Shown piece after piece: positions 50,045 to 58,068 of a DNA stretch of 64,000 bases; position 1 is the first letter of the stretch; each line of letters starts with the position of its first letter. The stretch is from JAJPHW01 sp963771505. Lineage in GTDB: Bacteria; Acidobacteriota; Terriglobia; Terriglobales; Acidobacteriaceae. The position numbers and the translations under genes were made by a program. The stretch lies in the NCBI GenBank assembly GCA_963771505.1, contig CAVYTO010000001.1, positions 992,001-1,056,000 on the forward strand, given 5' to 3'. The notes beneath the pieces are model-generated. The model was not told where the DNA came from. It did no database searches and was given only the letters and a program-made list of their open reading frames with translations.

Positions 50045-51326
50045 AGCGGGAGGGTGTGATCGGATTTGCTGGCTGCGCGCCCTTAAGTTTCTCGAGTTCA
50101 TCTTGCGTAGCTGCCCAGGCTTTCGCGTCTTTTTTTGCAGGAGGAGTTGTTGGGGGAGTTGCGTAGAACGCGAGGATGGATTGACGGAGATCGGGAGTGA
50201 CCTGATCGAGTCCGCGTTTCGACATGTCATGGAGGAGTTTGCCGTAGGTCTTGTCTGCCAGCGAGTACTCGCCCCGAGCAGCAGGTTTTCCCGTATCAAA
50301 GTCGAGGTTGGTGACCGTGAGCTGTCCTGCTCTCTCCCTGCGCAGCATCGCCCCGTATTCGTCGACCGTTTTGTTAATGCTTTTAATGTAAATATCTTCG
50401 CTCTGCGTGCTGGGAATCTTGAACGACGCTGCGCGCAAAGGTCCTACCTTTGGAAGGATCCGTAATAGAAACGCGAGGGTCCGGGCACCTGCCCCAGGTT
50501 TGCGATAGCCGTTTCCCCATTGTTTTTGGTACTGAGTGCGCGAAAGGTGATAGAGGAATTTCTTCTCATTGAAATTTGGGGTGTCCCGGACGATTTCCTT
50601 ACGCCGGGAGACTAACGCGATTCGGGTCATATCCGGAATGAGACGACTGATGGCGTGGCGAAAAGTGCCCACTGCCAGATCCTCATTCGAGATCACATCT
50701 TTTAATTGCAGGTCGTAAGTTTTCTGGAATGCGCGCTCCAAGACCGGCGTGGAAACATTGAAGCCGATGAAATCGTGATAGCTGTCAGAGGTGTAGCGGT
50801 TCTTGGCGACTTGGACCATATCGAAGCCGAACTCGGTGCGAATGTGGGCCTTGGGGTCATCGGCATAGGTAACAACCTGCCCGTATTTTGCGCCCAGCTT
50901 GGGGAATTCGATGGACACTGCGTGGTTGATGGAGGGATGTCCGCAAACGTCGGACGCGTAATGCGCGAGCGCCCCGAGGGCAAAGCTGTATTCGTTGAGG
51001 TTCGACGATTCCTGGAGCAATGCCTCGACGAAATCCCCGGAGCGGACGTAGTGAACCAAGTCGCTGAAATATTTGTTGCCGAATGGGTAGTAACCCATGT
51101 CCTGAACGAGACTGCCGCCATAGGCGTAAGCGTGAGCGTCGCGTAAATCGTCGGGAGTGGCGTTGGGAAACCTCTGCTTGAGCAGGGGAACGATCTGATC
51201 TTTCCAGAGCAGATCGATAATTTCTTCGTGAGTAAGGACGGAATAGCTGTTGCCGGGGACGTGCAGAAAGCAGACGGTGAGAACGAGAGCACAAATCCAG
51301 CGAACGAGTCTAAATCTAGAATTCAT
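50043..51326 (-). CDS. Exported zinc-dependent phospholipase C-like protein
   Basis: 427 residues from the ATG at 51326; a TTG four codons earlier is possible, and neither has a strong ribosome binding site. A signal peptide (FRLVRWICALVLTVCFLHVP) precedes a domain of the zinc-dependent PLC/S1-P1 nuclease type: YSVLTHEEIIDLLW, FALGALAHYASDVCGHPSIN and HAVSIEFPKLG carry the His/Asp zinc ligands. The C-terminal 170 residues are helical and hydrophilic, ending in a Pro-rich stretch. Acidobacteriota carry several such proteins of unknown substrate. It is divergent from the ECF sigma gene. Confidence 0.8.
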   Translation of the reverse strand: MNSRFRLVRWICALVLTVCFLHVPGNSYSVLTHEEIIDLLWKDQIVPLLKQRFPNATPDDLRDAHAYAYGGSLVQDMGYYPFGNKYFSDLVHYVRSGDFVEALLQESSNLNEYSFALGALAHYASDVCGHPSINHAVSIEFPKLGAKYGQVVTYADDPKAHIRTEFGFDMVQVAKNRYTSDSYHDFIGFNVSTPVLERAFQKTYDLQLKDVISNEDLAVGTFRHAISRLIPDMTRIALVSRRKEIVRDTPNFNEKKFLYHLSRTQYQKQWGNGYRKPGAGARTLAFLLRILPKVGPLRAASFKIPSTQSEDIYIKSINKTVDEYGAMLRRERAGQLTVTNLDFDTGKPAARGEYSLADKTYGKLLHDMSKRGLDQVTPDLRQSILAFYATPPTTPPAKKDAKAWAATQDELEKLKGAQPANPITPSR

Positions 51327-51666
51327 GCGAGTTGCCAAACGGCATTGGCCAAGGATTTCTGCAAGAGGCGAGAAGCAGGAGCCGACGACAATGTTACGCC
51401 GGCAGCCTGCTCGAAAAGATGGGGGGAACTCGAGGAGAAGCCATGTCCGAGAACATAAACTCGCGGCAAAAATCCCGCAATCAGTCGGTTACTGTATGTC
51501 ATTCGCGGCATTCCCTGATCCCCCTCGGCCCTACTCGGCCTTAGCCCCAGCATACACAAATACGTAGAAAGATTTACAGGCTGCATCGGATAGACGAGGC
51601 AACCCTGGGCCCATAATCTCGGATTATTCGATTGCGGCTGTGGCCGCCACTCCAAGGGGGTAGTCA
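51327..51666. other. Intergenic region upstream of the ECF sigma gene
   Basis: 340 bp between divergent genes. It contains a 33-codon ORF at 51443-51544 (MSENINSRQKSRNQSVTVCH...) with GAGGAGA just before its ATG. GGAACT at 51425 followed by GTC 16 bases on is loosely like an ECF promoter. No terminator is seen. Confidence 0.4.
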
Positions 51667-52320
51667 GTGAAGGCAGAAACGAGTTTTCCAGCTGAGACCA
51701 AAGCATACGACACAAACGAAATCACCCGGCGCGCCCAGGCTGGGGATCCAGAAGCGTTTGCCATCTTGTTTAATATGCACAAGCCGAGGATCTATGGATT
51801 GTGCCTGCGCATGACGAAGAATGTGGCTGAGGCAGAAGACCTGACTCAGGACGCTTTCATGCACGGTTTCCGCAAGTTGTCGAATTTTCGCGGAGATTCC
51901 GCGCTCTCGACGTGGCTGTATCGAATCGCAATCAATACCGTGCTCATGCACTTCCGCAAGAAGTCGCTGCCGCAGGTCTCACTCGATCAGCCGACGATGA
52001 TTGGGTCGGAAGGAAAACCGATGGCGCGCGAATATCCGAGCAAAGATGTTCGGTTAAGCGGCTGCGTAGATCGCGTCGCTCTGACGAAAGCGCTCGAGGA
52101 ATTGCCTGACGGATATCGCACGATTTTCCTGCTTCATGAAGTGGACGGGTATGAGCACAAAGAAATCGCCGATCTGCTCGGGTGCACGGTGGGTAATTCA
52201 AAATCGCAGCTGCACAAGGCTCGCCTGAGAATCCGTGGGTTGTTGGTTAAGCCGGGCAAGCAGATTCGCGCTAGCCGGGTTCACGCTGCTCGTCCGAGAT
52301 TTGCACAGTCGGCAGCCTAG
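51667..52320 (+). CDS. ECF-type RNA polymerase sigma factor
   Basis: 217 residues from the GTG at 51667, preceded by a G-run (aagggggt). Sigma region 2 is at about 20-90 (RAQAGDPEAFAILFNMHKPR, AEDLTQDAFMHGFRKLSNFR, STWLYRIAINTVL) and region 4 at about 138-195 (ALEELPDGYRTIFLLHEVDG, EHKEIADLLGCTVGNSKSQL). No adjacent anti-sigma gene is evident: the next gene encodes a SYLF lipid-binding protein. The tail (KPGKQIRASRVHAARPRFAQ) is basic and beyond the usual ECF end. It may control the stress-type genes around it, which is inference. Confidence 0.93.
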   Translation: MKAETSFPAETKAYDTNEITRRAQAGDPEAFAILFNMHKPRIYGLCLRMTKNVAEAEDLTQDAFMHGFRKLSNFRGDSALSTWLYRIAINTVLMHFRKKSLPQVSLDQPTMIGSEGKPMAREYPSKDVRLSGCVDRVALTKALEELPDGYRTIFLLHEVDGYEHKEIADLLGCTVGNSKSQLHKARLRIRGLLVKPGKQIRASRVHAARPRFAQSAA

Positions 52321-52444
52321 GGACGATAAGCCCCCTCCCTACAGCATTCAGCCTATGGGGATGTGATGTTCGTGCAATTATTATTATCATGCAATCAAGA
52401 TCAATGAGTGCTCCGGTGAGCACAGAAATCAGGTTCTGACAAAC

Positions 52445-53173
52445 ATGAAAACATCTATGCGCAAGAAAAGCTTTTTGGTGTCCGGTGCGATCTTCGCACT
52501 GCTAGTTGGCATGAGCTTCGCAGCGGACGACGATTCTTCAAAAGACCAATCTGAAATCGCCAAGCGGATTGACGCTTCCGCCAAAGTGCTTGACGAAATC
52601 ATGGGAGTTCCCGACAAAGCGATTCCAGACAAGATTATGGAAGACGCGAAGTGCATCGCGGTCGTTCCGTCCATGGTGAAGGTCGCTTTCGTATTCGGCG
52701 GCAACCACGGCAAGGGCGTCGCCACGTGCCGCACTTCGAGCGGCTGGAGCGCTCCTGCTCCGATCACGGTTACCGGCGGAAGCTGGGGACTGCAACTCGG
52801 CGGACAGGCTGTTGACCTGATTATGGTCGTGACGAACGATCAGGGAATGCAGCACCTCTTATCCAGCAAGTTCAAGATTGGCGCTGACGCTTCTGCGGCC
52901 GCCGGTCCGGTGGGTCGCGATACGACTGCCGATACGGACTGGAAGATGAAGACTGAAATGTTGACCTACTCACGCGCTCGCGGTGTATTTGCCGGAATCG
53001 ACCTTAACGGCTCCTCCGTTGCCCAAGATAAAGACGATACCCGCCTCCTTTACGGAAAGATGGTGCCGTTCTCCACGATTCTGGGTGGCAAAGTTGCTCC
53101 GCCCGAGGGAAGCTCGGCATTCCTAACAGCCGTTCGCAAGTATTCGCACCAAGCTAAAGAACAGGGCATGTAA
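52445..53173 (+). CDS. Exported SYLF-domain (Ysc84-like) lipid-binding protein
   Basis: 242 residues. A signal peptide (SFLVSGAIFALLVGMSFAAD) precedes the SYLF domain: VLDEIMGVPDKAIPDKIMED, AKCIAVVPSMVKVAFVFGGN, HGKGVATCRTSSGWSAPAPI, ITVTGGSWGLQLGGQAVDLI and MVVTNDQGMQHLLSSKFKIG are the typical blocks. SYLF proteins bind phosphoinositides or other anionic lipids in eukaryotes; bacterial homologues are exported and stress-linked. It follows the ECF sigma gene by 124 bp on the same strand and could be a target. A hairpin terminator follows. Confidence 0.9.
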   Translation: MKTSMRKKSFLVSGAIFALLVGMSFAADDDSSKDQSEIAKRIDASAKVLDEIMGVPDKAIPDKIMEDAKCIAVVPSMVKVAFVFGGNHGKGVATCRTSSGWSAPAPITVTGGSWGLQLGGQAVDLIMVVTNDQGMQHLLSSKFKIGADASAAAGPVGRDTTADTDWKMKTEMLTYSRARGVFAGIDLNGSSVAQDKDDTRLLYGKMVPFSTILGGKVAPPEGSSAFLTAVRKYSHQAKEQGM

Positions 53174-53182
53174 ACGGAATTA

Positions 53183-53217
53183 GCCGGCTTTCTCGAACGA
53201 GAAGCCGGCATTCCTTT
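53183..53217 (+). terminator. Terminator after the SYLF gene
   Basis: gccggctt and aagccggc form an 8-bp stem extended by ctcg/cgag after a one-base bulge, followed by attcctttg, 10 bp after the stop codon. Confidence 0.7.
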
Positions 53218-53261
53218 GCCTAGAAACCATGAAAAGTCACGAGACCGACATCTAGCGGTTT

Positions 53262-53420
53262 TTGAATCTTTCACTCAGTTGTCTTCAAGAGGCGGTTGAA
53301 TCTCTAATAGAGCTATGTCCAAAGCTCGCCGATGCGAATCACGAGCGGGAATGTTCCCAAGTGGCAGAACGTATTTCCTCCCAGATCGCGGTCCTGCTGC
53401 AGGAAGTCGTATCACTCTGA
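53262..53420 (+). CDS. Possible 52-residue helical protein
   Basis: A TTG-started frame in the 459-bp gap between the SYLF and csbD genes. The product LNLSLSCLQEAVESLIELCP continues with KLADANHERECSQVAERISS and QIAVLLQEVVSL, a regular amphipathic helix pattern not expected by chance. No Shine-Dalgarno is seen before the TTG, and a stop lies three codons upstream, so the gene may be truncated or need a different start. I do not recognise a family. Confidence 0.3.
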   Translation: MNLSLSCLQEAVESLIELCPKLADANHERECSQVAERISSQIAVLLQEVVSL

Positions 53421-53433
53421 ATACTCAATAACT

Positions 53434-53619
53434 TAAGGGATGTTGTCGCATATATGCCGCGCCGGGGCGTTTCCCCCTAGGGCACCGTTCGGGGTACGGT
53501 GCAAGGGTGGGCCGCATAGTGTATCTACTGGATGGTGAACCCTGTCGAAAGGCGTTACCTTGGAACCAAGATAGAGACGGATCAGAGACAACGGTCTCTG
53601 TCTGATTGAACATCCCTTA
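53434..53619 (+). ncRNA. Folded leader of csbD, candidate cis-regulatory RNA
   Basis: taagggatgtt (53434-53444) and aacatccctta (53609-53619) form a perfect 11-bp long-range stem that ends one base before the AGGAGG of csbD. Inside are at least two clean hairpins: gcaccgt/acggtgc (53482-53502) and cagagac/gtctctg around aacg (53583-53600). It matches no riboswitch class that I can recall. An alternative is the remnant of an inverted-repeat element. Confidence 0.4.
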
Positions 53620-53632
53620 TAGGAGGAAAACA

Positions 53633-53905
53633 ATGAATAAAAACGAGATTGCAGGAAAAGTGAAAGACGCTGCGGGCCGAGTCGAGCGCCAAGCCGGTGA
53701 GTGGACCGGCGACACTGAGATGCAGGTAAAGGGCGCTGCAAAGCAAGCGGAAGGCAAAGTCCAGGGCGCGGCAGGCAAAGCGCAAGATGCGATCCATCAA
53801 GTCGCGGACGATGCGAAGCGGAAAGTGAATGATCACGAAGCCAACGCGGATGCCCGAAGACGGGACGAAGAACGGGCTGAACTGGATCGAAAGAAAGCGG
53901 TCTAG
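53633..53905 (+). CDS. csbD: CsbD family stress protein
   Basis: 90 residues from the ATG at 53633, with AGGAGG seven bases upstream. MNKNEIAGKVKDAAGRVERQ, AGEWTGDTEMQVKGAAKQAE and GKVQGAAGKAQDAIHQVADD give the repeated helical GKxxxAxGxxxxxAGxxTG pattern of CsbD. In Bacillus csbD is under the general stress sigma factor; the molecular job is unknown. The C-terminal 25 residues are unusually charged (ANADARRRDEERAELDRKKA), longer than typical CsbD. A folded leader precedes it. A response regulator gene follows after 123 bp. Confidence 0.9.
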   Translation: MNKNEIAGKVKDAAGRVERQAGEWTGDTEMQVKGAAKQAEGKVQGAAGKAQDAIHQVADDAKRKVNDHEANADARRRDEERAELDRKKAV

Positions 53906-54028
53906 TCAGGCCGTATTTAAGATCGGCTGGAAGGCGCCGTCCTGGCCGCGGCGCCTGGCAGCTTGAAATTGGGGAATAGCAACAGAAGTAAAATTCGTTC
54001 ATTCGCGTGACAGGCCAGGAGGCCGCCC

Positions 54029-54424
54029 GTGATTCGTATATTGGTCGCAGATGACAATCCGGCTGTCCGGCGCTACCTGCGGGGGTTGCTGGAGCAGCAG
54101 GACGGATGGCAAGTGTGCGACGAAGCGCGAACCGGCAAGGAAGCCCTTCAGAGATTTCGGGATGTGCACCACGACTTGGTGGTACTGGATTTCCAGATGC
54201 CCGCGATGAACGGCCTGGATGTGGCTCGGGAGATTATCAAACTCTCGCCGGATACCCCGATCCTTATGGTGACGCTCTACTTGTCGCGACAGCTTACCGA
54301 GGAAGCTCGTAAAGCTGGTATCCGTGGAACCTGCGCAAAAACCGATGTTGGATCTCTGATGGATGCCGTAGGCTCTTTGCTTCGCGAAGAGACTTACTTT
54401 CCCAACACTTACTTTCCCAACTAA
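54029..54424 (+). CDS. Stand-alone response regulator receiver
   Basis: 131 residues from a GTG at 54029 (GGAGG about seven to eleven bases upstream). One receiver domain: VADDN for the acidic pair, VVLDFQMPAMNGLD with the phospho-acceptor Asp, LMVT and CAKTD for the switch residues. There is no output domain. The C-terminus carries an exact tandem duplication: TYFPNTYFPN from a repeated 15-base unit (acttactttcccaac). It converges with the histidine kinase gene at 54427 with 2 bp between, and is similar in sequence to the receivers at 56034 and 56502. Confidence 0.9.
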   Translation: MIRILVADDNPAVRRYLRGLLEQQDGWQVCDEARTGKEALQRFRDVHHDLVVLDFQMPAMNGLDVAREIIKLSPDTPILMVTLYLSRQLTEEARKAGIRGTCAKTDVGSLMDAVGSLLREETYFPNTYFPN

Positions 54425-54426
54425 GT

Positions 54427-55764
54427 TTAGCTGGCCGCGCGAACGCTGGCCAGATCTCCGTCTTGAAACGGAAATGCCACTGAAATTGTGGTTCCCCTCG
54501 ATCCGGAAATAATCTCTAACTGCCCTCCCAGTTCTCGCGCCCGTTCCCGCATGCCAGCCAGTCCCACCCCTACATTCGTGCCTTTCGATTGAAAGCCCGC
54601 GACCAGGCCGGGAGGCGTGCCCTTTCCATTATCGCGGACGGATAGCGAAACTCGGTCGGGAAGGTAGAGCAGTGTGAGTTCGGCCCGGCTCGCCATTGCG
54701 TGGCGGTGAATGTTGGTGAAGCTTTCCTGGAGAACCCGGAAAAGCGCGAGTTCCATGGGGCGCGGGAGCCGGGGTGGATTTTCGGGCAGATTCAGTTGGA
54801 TATCAAGACCGCTGCGGCGCGCGAACTGTTCAACGTACCAGCGGACGGCGGAAGATAGACCAACTTCATCGAGAAGCGGCGGATGCAATAAATGCGAAAT
54901 CGTGCGTGTTTCTGTAATCGCCTGGTCTAACGATTGGATTGCCTCGTTGAGGCCCGCTGACGGACTTGACCGAGCCATGATGTCGAGCTGCATCTTTGCT
55001 CCGACAAGAAGCTGTCCAAGGCTGTCGTGCAACTCGCGCGAGAACTTCCGGCGTTCTTCATCCTGAATTTGCAGCAGGCGTGTGGTGAGAAGGCGCAACG
55101 ACTTAACGCTGTCGCTGGTGGTTTGTTCAGCCTCGACTCTCGCCTCAAGTTCAACGGTGAGCAGCCTGTAGTGGATCGAAAAGAGCCATATAGACAATAC
55201 GAAAGCCGAGCAGAGAATAGAGATGGTCCAAGCGAACAACCTGCGGGATGTTCGCTTTCTCCTAATCAGCAAGGCAGATTCGCGGCTCTGCATTTGGGCG
55301 GCAATTACTGAGGTCTCTCCGCCGAGTTGCAATGACTGCATCGCCAGGATCGCCTGACCCGCATTGTCGCTGGGCTGCGACCTCCGAAGTTCCACGGTTC
55401 TTTGCCATATCCCAATGCGCTTCTCGTTGGTGTCCGTGTAGAGTTGGCACGTTTTTGCTTGTTCAGGATTGTCCTGCACCAGGCCGCAAGCTTCTTGAAG
55501 GCTTTGGGCGATTTGTGGCACTGCCTCGTTGAAAGCTTCCCGCAAATTGTCGTTTCCGGTCAGGATGTAGGCATTGCGGTTGCGAGACGCGACTTCGATG
55601 CTGGCCTCGACGGTCCCGATGGCGGCCTGCACTTTGCGTGTGTGCGTAACCCACGCTTCGCTGAGCACCAGCCGATGGATGGAGAAATAGGCCGCCAGTC
55701 CGCTCAGGACCATCAGGACCACTGCAACTAGAAACGCGGTGCGGGCGTTTTTTACGGATGTCAT
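54427..55764 (-). CDS. CHASE3-type membrane sensor histidine kinase (HisKA_3)
   Basis: 445 residues from the ATG at 55764. An N-terminal helix (AFLVAVVLMVLSGLAAYFSI) and a second one (FAWTISILCSAFVLSIWLFS) enclose a CHASE3-like helical sensor of about 150 residues with VEASIEVASRNRNAYILTGN. The DHp domain is of the HisKA_3/NarX type: FSRELHDSLGQLLVGAKMQL holds the phospho-histidine. The ATPase domain has FRVLQESFTNIHRHAMA (N box) and VSLSVRDNGKGTPPG with VGLAGMRERARELGG. NarX-type kinases pair with LuxR-type regulators; the gene at 56502 is such a regulator and is close by, so it is the likeliest partner. Confidence 0.92.
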   Translation of the reverse strand: MTSVKNARTAFLVAVVLMVLSGLAAYFSIHRLVLSEAWVTHTRKVQAAIGTVEASIEVASRNRNAYILTGNDNLREAFNEAVPQIAQSLQEACGLVQDNPEQAKTCQLYTDTNEKRIGIWQRTVELRRSQPSDNAGQAILAMQSLQLGGETSVIAAQMQSRESALLIRRKRTSRRLFAWTISILCSAFVLSIWLFSIHYRLLTVELEARVEAEQTTSDSVKSLRLLTTRLLQIQDEERRKFSRELHDSLGQLLVGAKMQLDIMARSSPSAGLNEAIQSLDQAITETRTISHLLHPPLLDEVGLSSAVRWYVEQFARRSGLDIQLNLPENPPRLPRPMELALFRVLQESFTNIHRHAMASRAELTLLYLPDRVSLSVRDNGKGTPPGLVAGFQSKGTNVGVGLAGMRERARELGGQLEIISGSRGTTISVAFPFQDGDLASVRAAS

Positions 55765-56033
55765 AGCGGACGCTTCCACTTACCCGCGTTGCCGCAGACA
55801 AAAAATGCGACAGCCTGACGTGCAAACCGAATCAGGTCTACGGGTCACGTTGAACGTAACAACCAGCGTAATCGAAGCGGGGCAATCGGAGCCCTACAGT
55901 ATTCCATGTATTTCTCGATAGGGGATGGGATGCTATAACTTTAGGGTTTGCTGTTGGCTTACCGGCAATAGCCGGTGACCCGCTAGAGTATCAACTGGCC
56001 GTCCCCCGCACATTTTTTGGATTAATAATAATT

Positions 56034-56453
56034 ATGGGACTTCGTATTTTGGTGGTCGATGACCATCCAGCCGTCCGGCGCGGTTTGCGCGGTTTACTTG
56101 CATCGCAAGTGGGTTGGGAAGTGATCGACGAAGCGGTTGACGGGCGCGACGGATTGGAGAAAGCCAATCACTTACGGCCGGATGTGATCCTCATGGATTT
56201 GACCATGCCTGGCATGGGTGGCTTGGAAGCCTGTCGACTGATCCGGGAGAATGTGCCGGATTCGGAAGTGCTGATAGTCACGCAGCATGATTCACCCCAG
56301 ATGCTGCGCGAAGCGATGGCTGCGGGCGCAAGGGGTTACATTGTGAAATCGAACGCGGCACGAGATCTGCTGACGGCAGTTGAAACAGTAAGCCAGCATC
56401 AGGCGTTCACGTCGTTAGGACCGCCGGCCCGCCCTGCAAAAGGGCAGAATTAG
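56034..56453 (+). CDS. Receiver-only response regulator (NarL-like, no output domain)
   Basis: 139 residues. The receiver is closely like that of the next gene: VVDDHPAVRRGLRGLLASQ, VILMDLTMPGMGGLEACRLI, VLIVTQHDSPQMLREAMAAG and GYIVKSNAARDLLTAVETVS. The residues for phosphorylation are all present. It stops after VSQHQAFTSLGPPARPAKGQ where a LuxR HTH would begin, so it either works as a phosphate sink/adaptor or is a truncated regulator. It lies divergent from the histidine kinase gene. Confidence 0.9.
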   Translation: MGLRILVVDDHPAVRRGLRGLLASQVGWEVIDEAVDGRDGLEKANHLRPDVILMDLTMPGMGGLEACRLIRENVPDSEVLIVTQHDSPQMLREAMAAGARGYIVKSNAARDLLTAVETVSQHQAFTSLGPPARPAKGQN

Positions 56454-56501
56454 AATTGCAAGTTTTACGAATTTGATCGCGTTGTTCTAGAGGGGAATGA
56501 A

Positions 56502-57194
56502 ATGAAACTTCGAATCTTGATTGCAGACGACCACGAAGTCGTGAGACGCGGGCTCTGCACACTTCTGCAAGCACGCGAAGGATGGGAAATATGCGGCGAG
56601 GCGGTTGACGGCCGCGATGCGATTGAAAAGGCGAAGGAGTTGAAACCTGACATTGTGATTCTCGACGTCGGGATGCCCAACCTTAACGGATTGGCTGCGA
56701 CCCGCCAGCTCGCGCAAATGGAGCCGCGCTGCAAGATCATCGTCCTGACCATTACCGATTCAGATCAAGTGATCCGCGAAGCGCTCGATGCAGGAGCCCG
56801 CGGTTTTGTTCTGAAATCGGATGCCGCTCGAGACCTGGTGTCGGCGGTGGAAGCGCTGATGCGGAATCGTGTATTTTTCACGCCACGCGTGAACGATATG
56901 GTGCTGGCAGGGTTCCTGGAAAAAGGAATTTCCACTTCAGGATCCGAGGTGCCGAAGCTGCCATCGTTGACGGTGCGAGAGCGGGAAGTGATTCAATTGC
57001 TGGCAGAAGGGAAAAGCTCGAAGGAAGTAGCTTCGTTCCTGAATCTCAGCACCAAGACAGCAGAAACTCATCGAAGCAACATCATGAGAAAGCTGGGGTT
57101 TCACTCGATTCGCGACTTGGTGGTGTACGCCGTGAAGAACAACATCATCCAGGTTCAAATGCCCTCGGACAGCGGCAGCACACCGGCGGCCTAG
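56502..57194 (+). CDS. NarL/LuxR-family response regulator
   Basis: 230 residues. The receiver (IADDHEVVRRGLCTLLQARE, DIVILDVGMPNLNGLAATRQ, IVLTITDS and GFVLKSDAARDLVSAVEAL) is intact and is followed by a linker and a LuxR-type HTH: LPSLTVREREVIQLLAEGKS, SKEVASFLNLSTKTAETHRS, NIMRKLGFHSIRDLVVYAVK. It is the only one of the three local regulators that has a DNA-binding domain. It should be activated by the NarX-type kinase at 54427. Targets are unknown; the surrounding stress-type genes are candidates by position. Confidence 0.94.
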   Translation: MKLRILIADDHEVVRRGLCTLLQAREGWEICGEAVDGRDAIEKAKELKPDIVILDVGMPNLNGLAATRQLAQMEPRCKIIVLTITDSDQVIREALDAGARGFVLKSDAARDLVSAVEALMRNRVFFTPRVNDMVLAGFLEKGISTSGSEVPKLPSLTVREREVIQLLAEGKSSKEVASFLNLSTKTAETHRSNIMRKLGFHSIRDLVVYAVKNNIIQVQMPSDSGSTPAA

Positions 57195-57233
57195 AGGGGA
57201 TTAGCTCTAGAGCCGCTGGGTGACTGTGGTGAG

Positions 57234-57389
57234 TTATACCGTTCGCCGGCCCATCACAAAGTGCAGGATGAGCGAGATGATGGCGAACACCAGCAACAGG
57301 TGAATAAGTCCGCCCGCCGCATGAAATACTGTGAAACCGCCGATCCAGGCGATTAACAAAACCACGAACAAGATCGTCCATATACTCAT
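57234..57389 (-). CDS. lmo0937-family small membrane protein, paralogue
   Basis: 51 residues from the ATG at 57389, with AAGGAG seven bases upstream; the frame is open 15 codons further but without a start signal. MSIWTILFVVLLIAWIGGFT and GGLIHLLLVFAIISLILHFV form two transmembrane helices around an AAGG turn, ending GRRTV. It follows the same pattern as the peptide at 48911 and is probably a diverged copy. Function unknown; it lies downstream of the YflT-like gene on the same strand. Confidence 0.85.
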   Translation of the reverse strand: MSIWTILFVVLLIAWIGGFTVFHAAGGLIHLLLVFAIISLILHFVMGRRTV

Positions 57390-57461
57390 CAGATTTCTCC
57401 TTCGCGTTAGCTCAGTAATTGCCGCCGACAACATCGCGAAATGGTGCCGGCGGTCAAAGTC

Positions 57462-58034
57462 TTAAACTGCCGGGCGTAGCGGACGACGAGTTTCGTCAAC
57501 TGTTTCATCCGCACTGCCAGCTTCTTTGCTGGAAGCGATGTCCTGCGCGCCAGTGCGCTCGAGAATATCTTTCGCGCGCTTCGTATCCTCGCGGGTGTTG
57601 CAATGCACAGACAGGAGAATGCCGCCGTCTTTCACGCGGCCTTCATAACGCTTGGCCTCGTACTCCGGGATTCCCATGCCGACTAGAGCACCGGCGAGTC
57701 CGCCAACAACGCCGCCGACACTACCGCCGGCCAGCGCTGCCATGATCGGTCCAGCTGCAATGAACGGGCCTACGCCCGGGATAGCCAATGCGCCGATTCC
57801 GGCGAGCCAGCCAAGCGCTCCGCCGATGACCAAGCCTGTTCCAGCGCCTGTGGTTGCACCTTCGGGAGCCTTGGTGCCCTTCTCGTGGGCGAATTGTTTC
57901 GATCCGGCCCCCTCGGGGAACAGGACTGAAACATCCTGGTTGCTAAAGCCTCCAGCCTTCAGATCATCGACTGCGCCTTCCACGCTTCCGTATGTGGGAT
58001 AAATTCCGAATACCGCTATGTGTTTGTTTTCCAT
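57462..58034 (-). CDS. YflT-like general stress protein with glycine zipper
   Basis: 190 residues. The N-terminal 50 (AVFGIYPTYGSVEGAVDDLK, AGGFSNQDVSVLFPE) are of the YflT/general stress 17M type, a ferredoxin-like fold half. A long Gly/Ala-rich hydrophobic segment follows (TGLVIGGALGWLAGIGALAI, AALAGGSVGGVVGGLAGALV): a glycine zipper that could insert in a membrane as a hairpin. The rest (RVKDGGILLSVHCNTREDTK, RAKDILERTGAQDI) completes the fold. GGAGG precedes the ATG. It lies between the BON gene and the lmo0937-type gene on the same strand. Confidence 0.85.
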   Translation of the reverse strand: MENKHIAVFGIYPTYGSVEGAVDDLKAGGFSNQDVSVLFPEGAGSKQFAHEKGTKAPEGATTGAGTGLVIGGALGWLAGIGALAIPGVGPFIAAGPIMAALAGGSVGGVVGGLAGALVGMGIPEYEAKRYEGRVKDGGILLSVHCNTREDTKRAKDILERTGAQDIASSKEAGSADETVDETRRPLRPAV

Positions 58035-58068
58035 AATTCCTCCGTAAGAATTGCTTGTTGGGCCGCGA

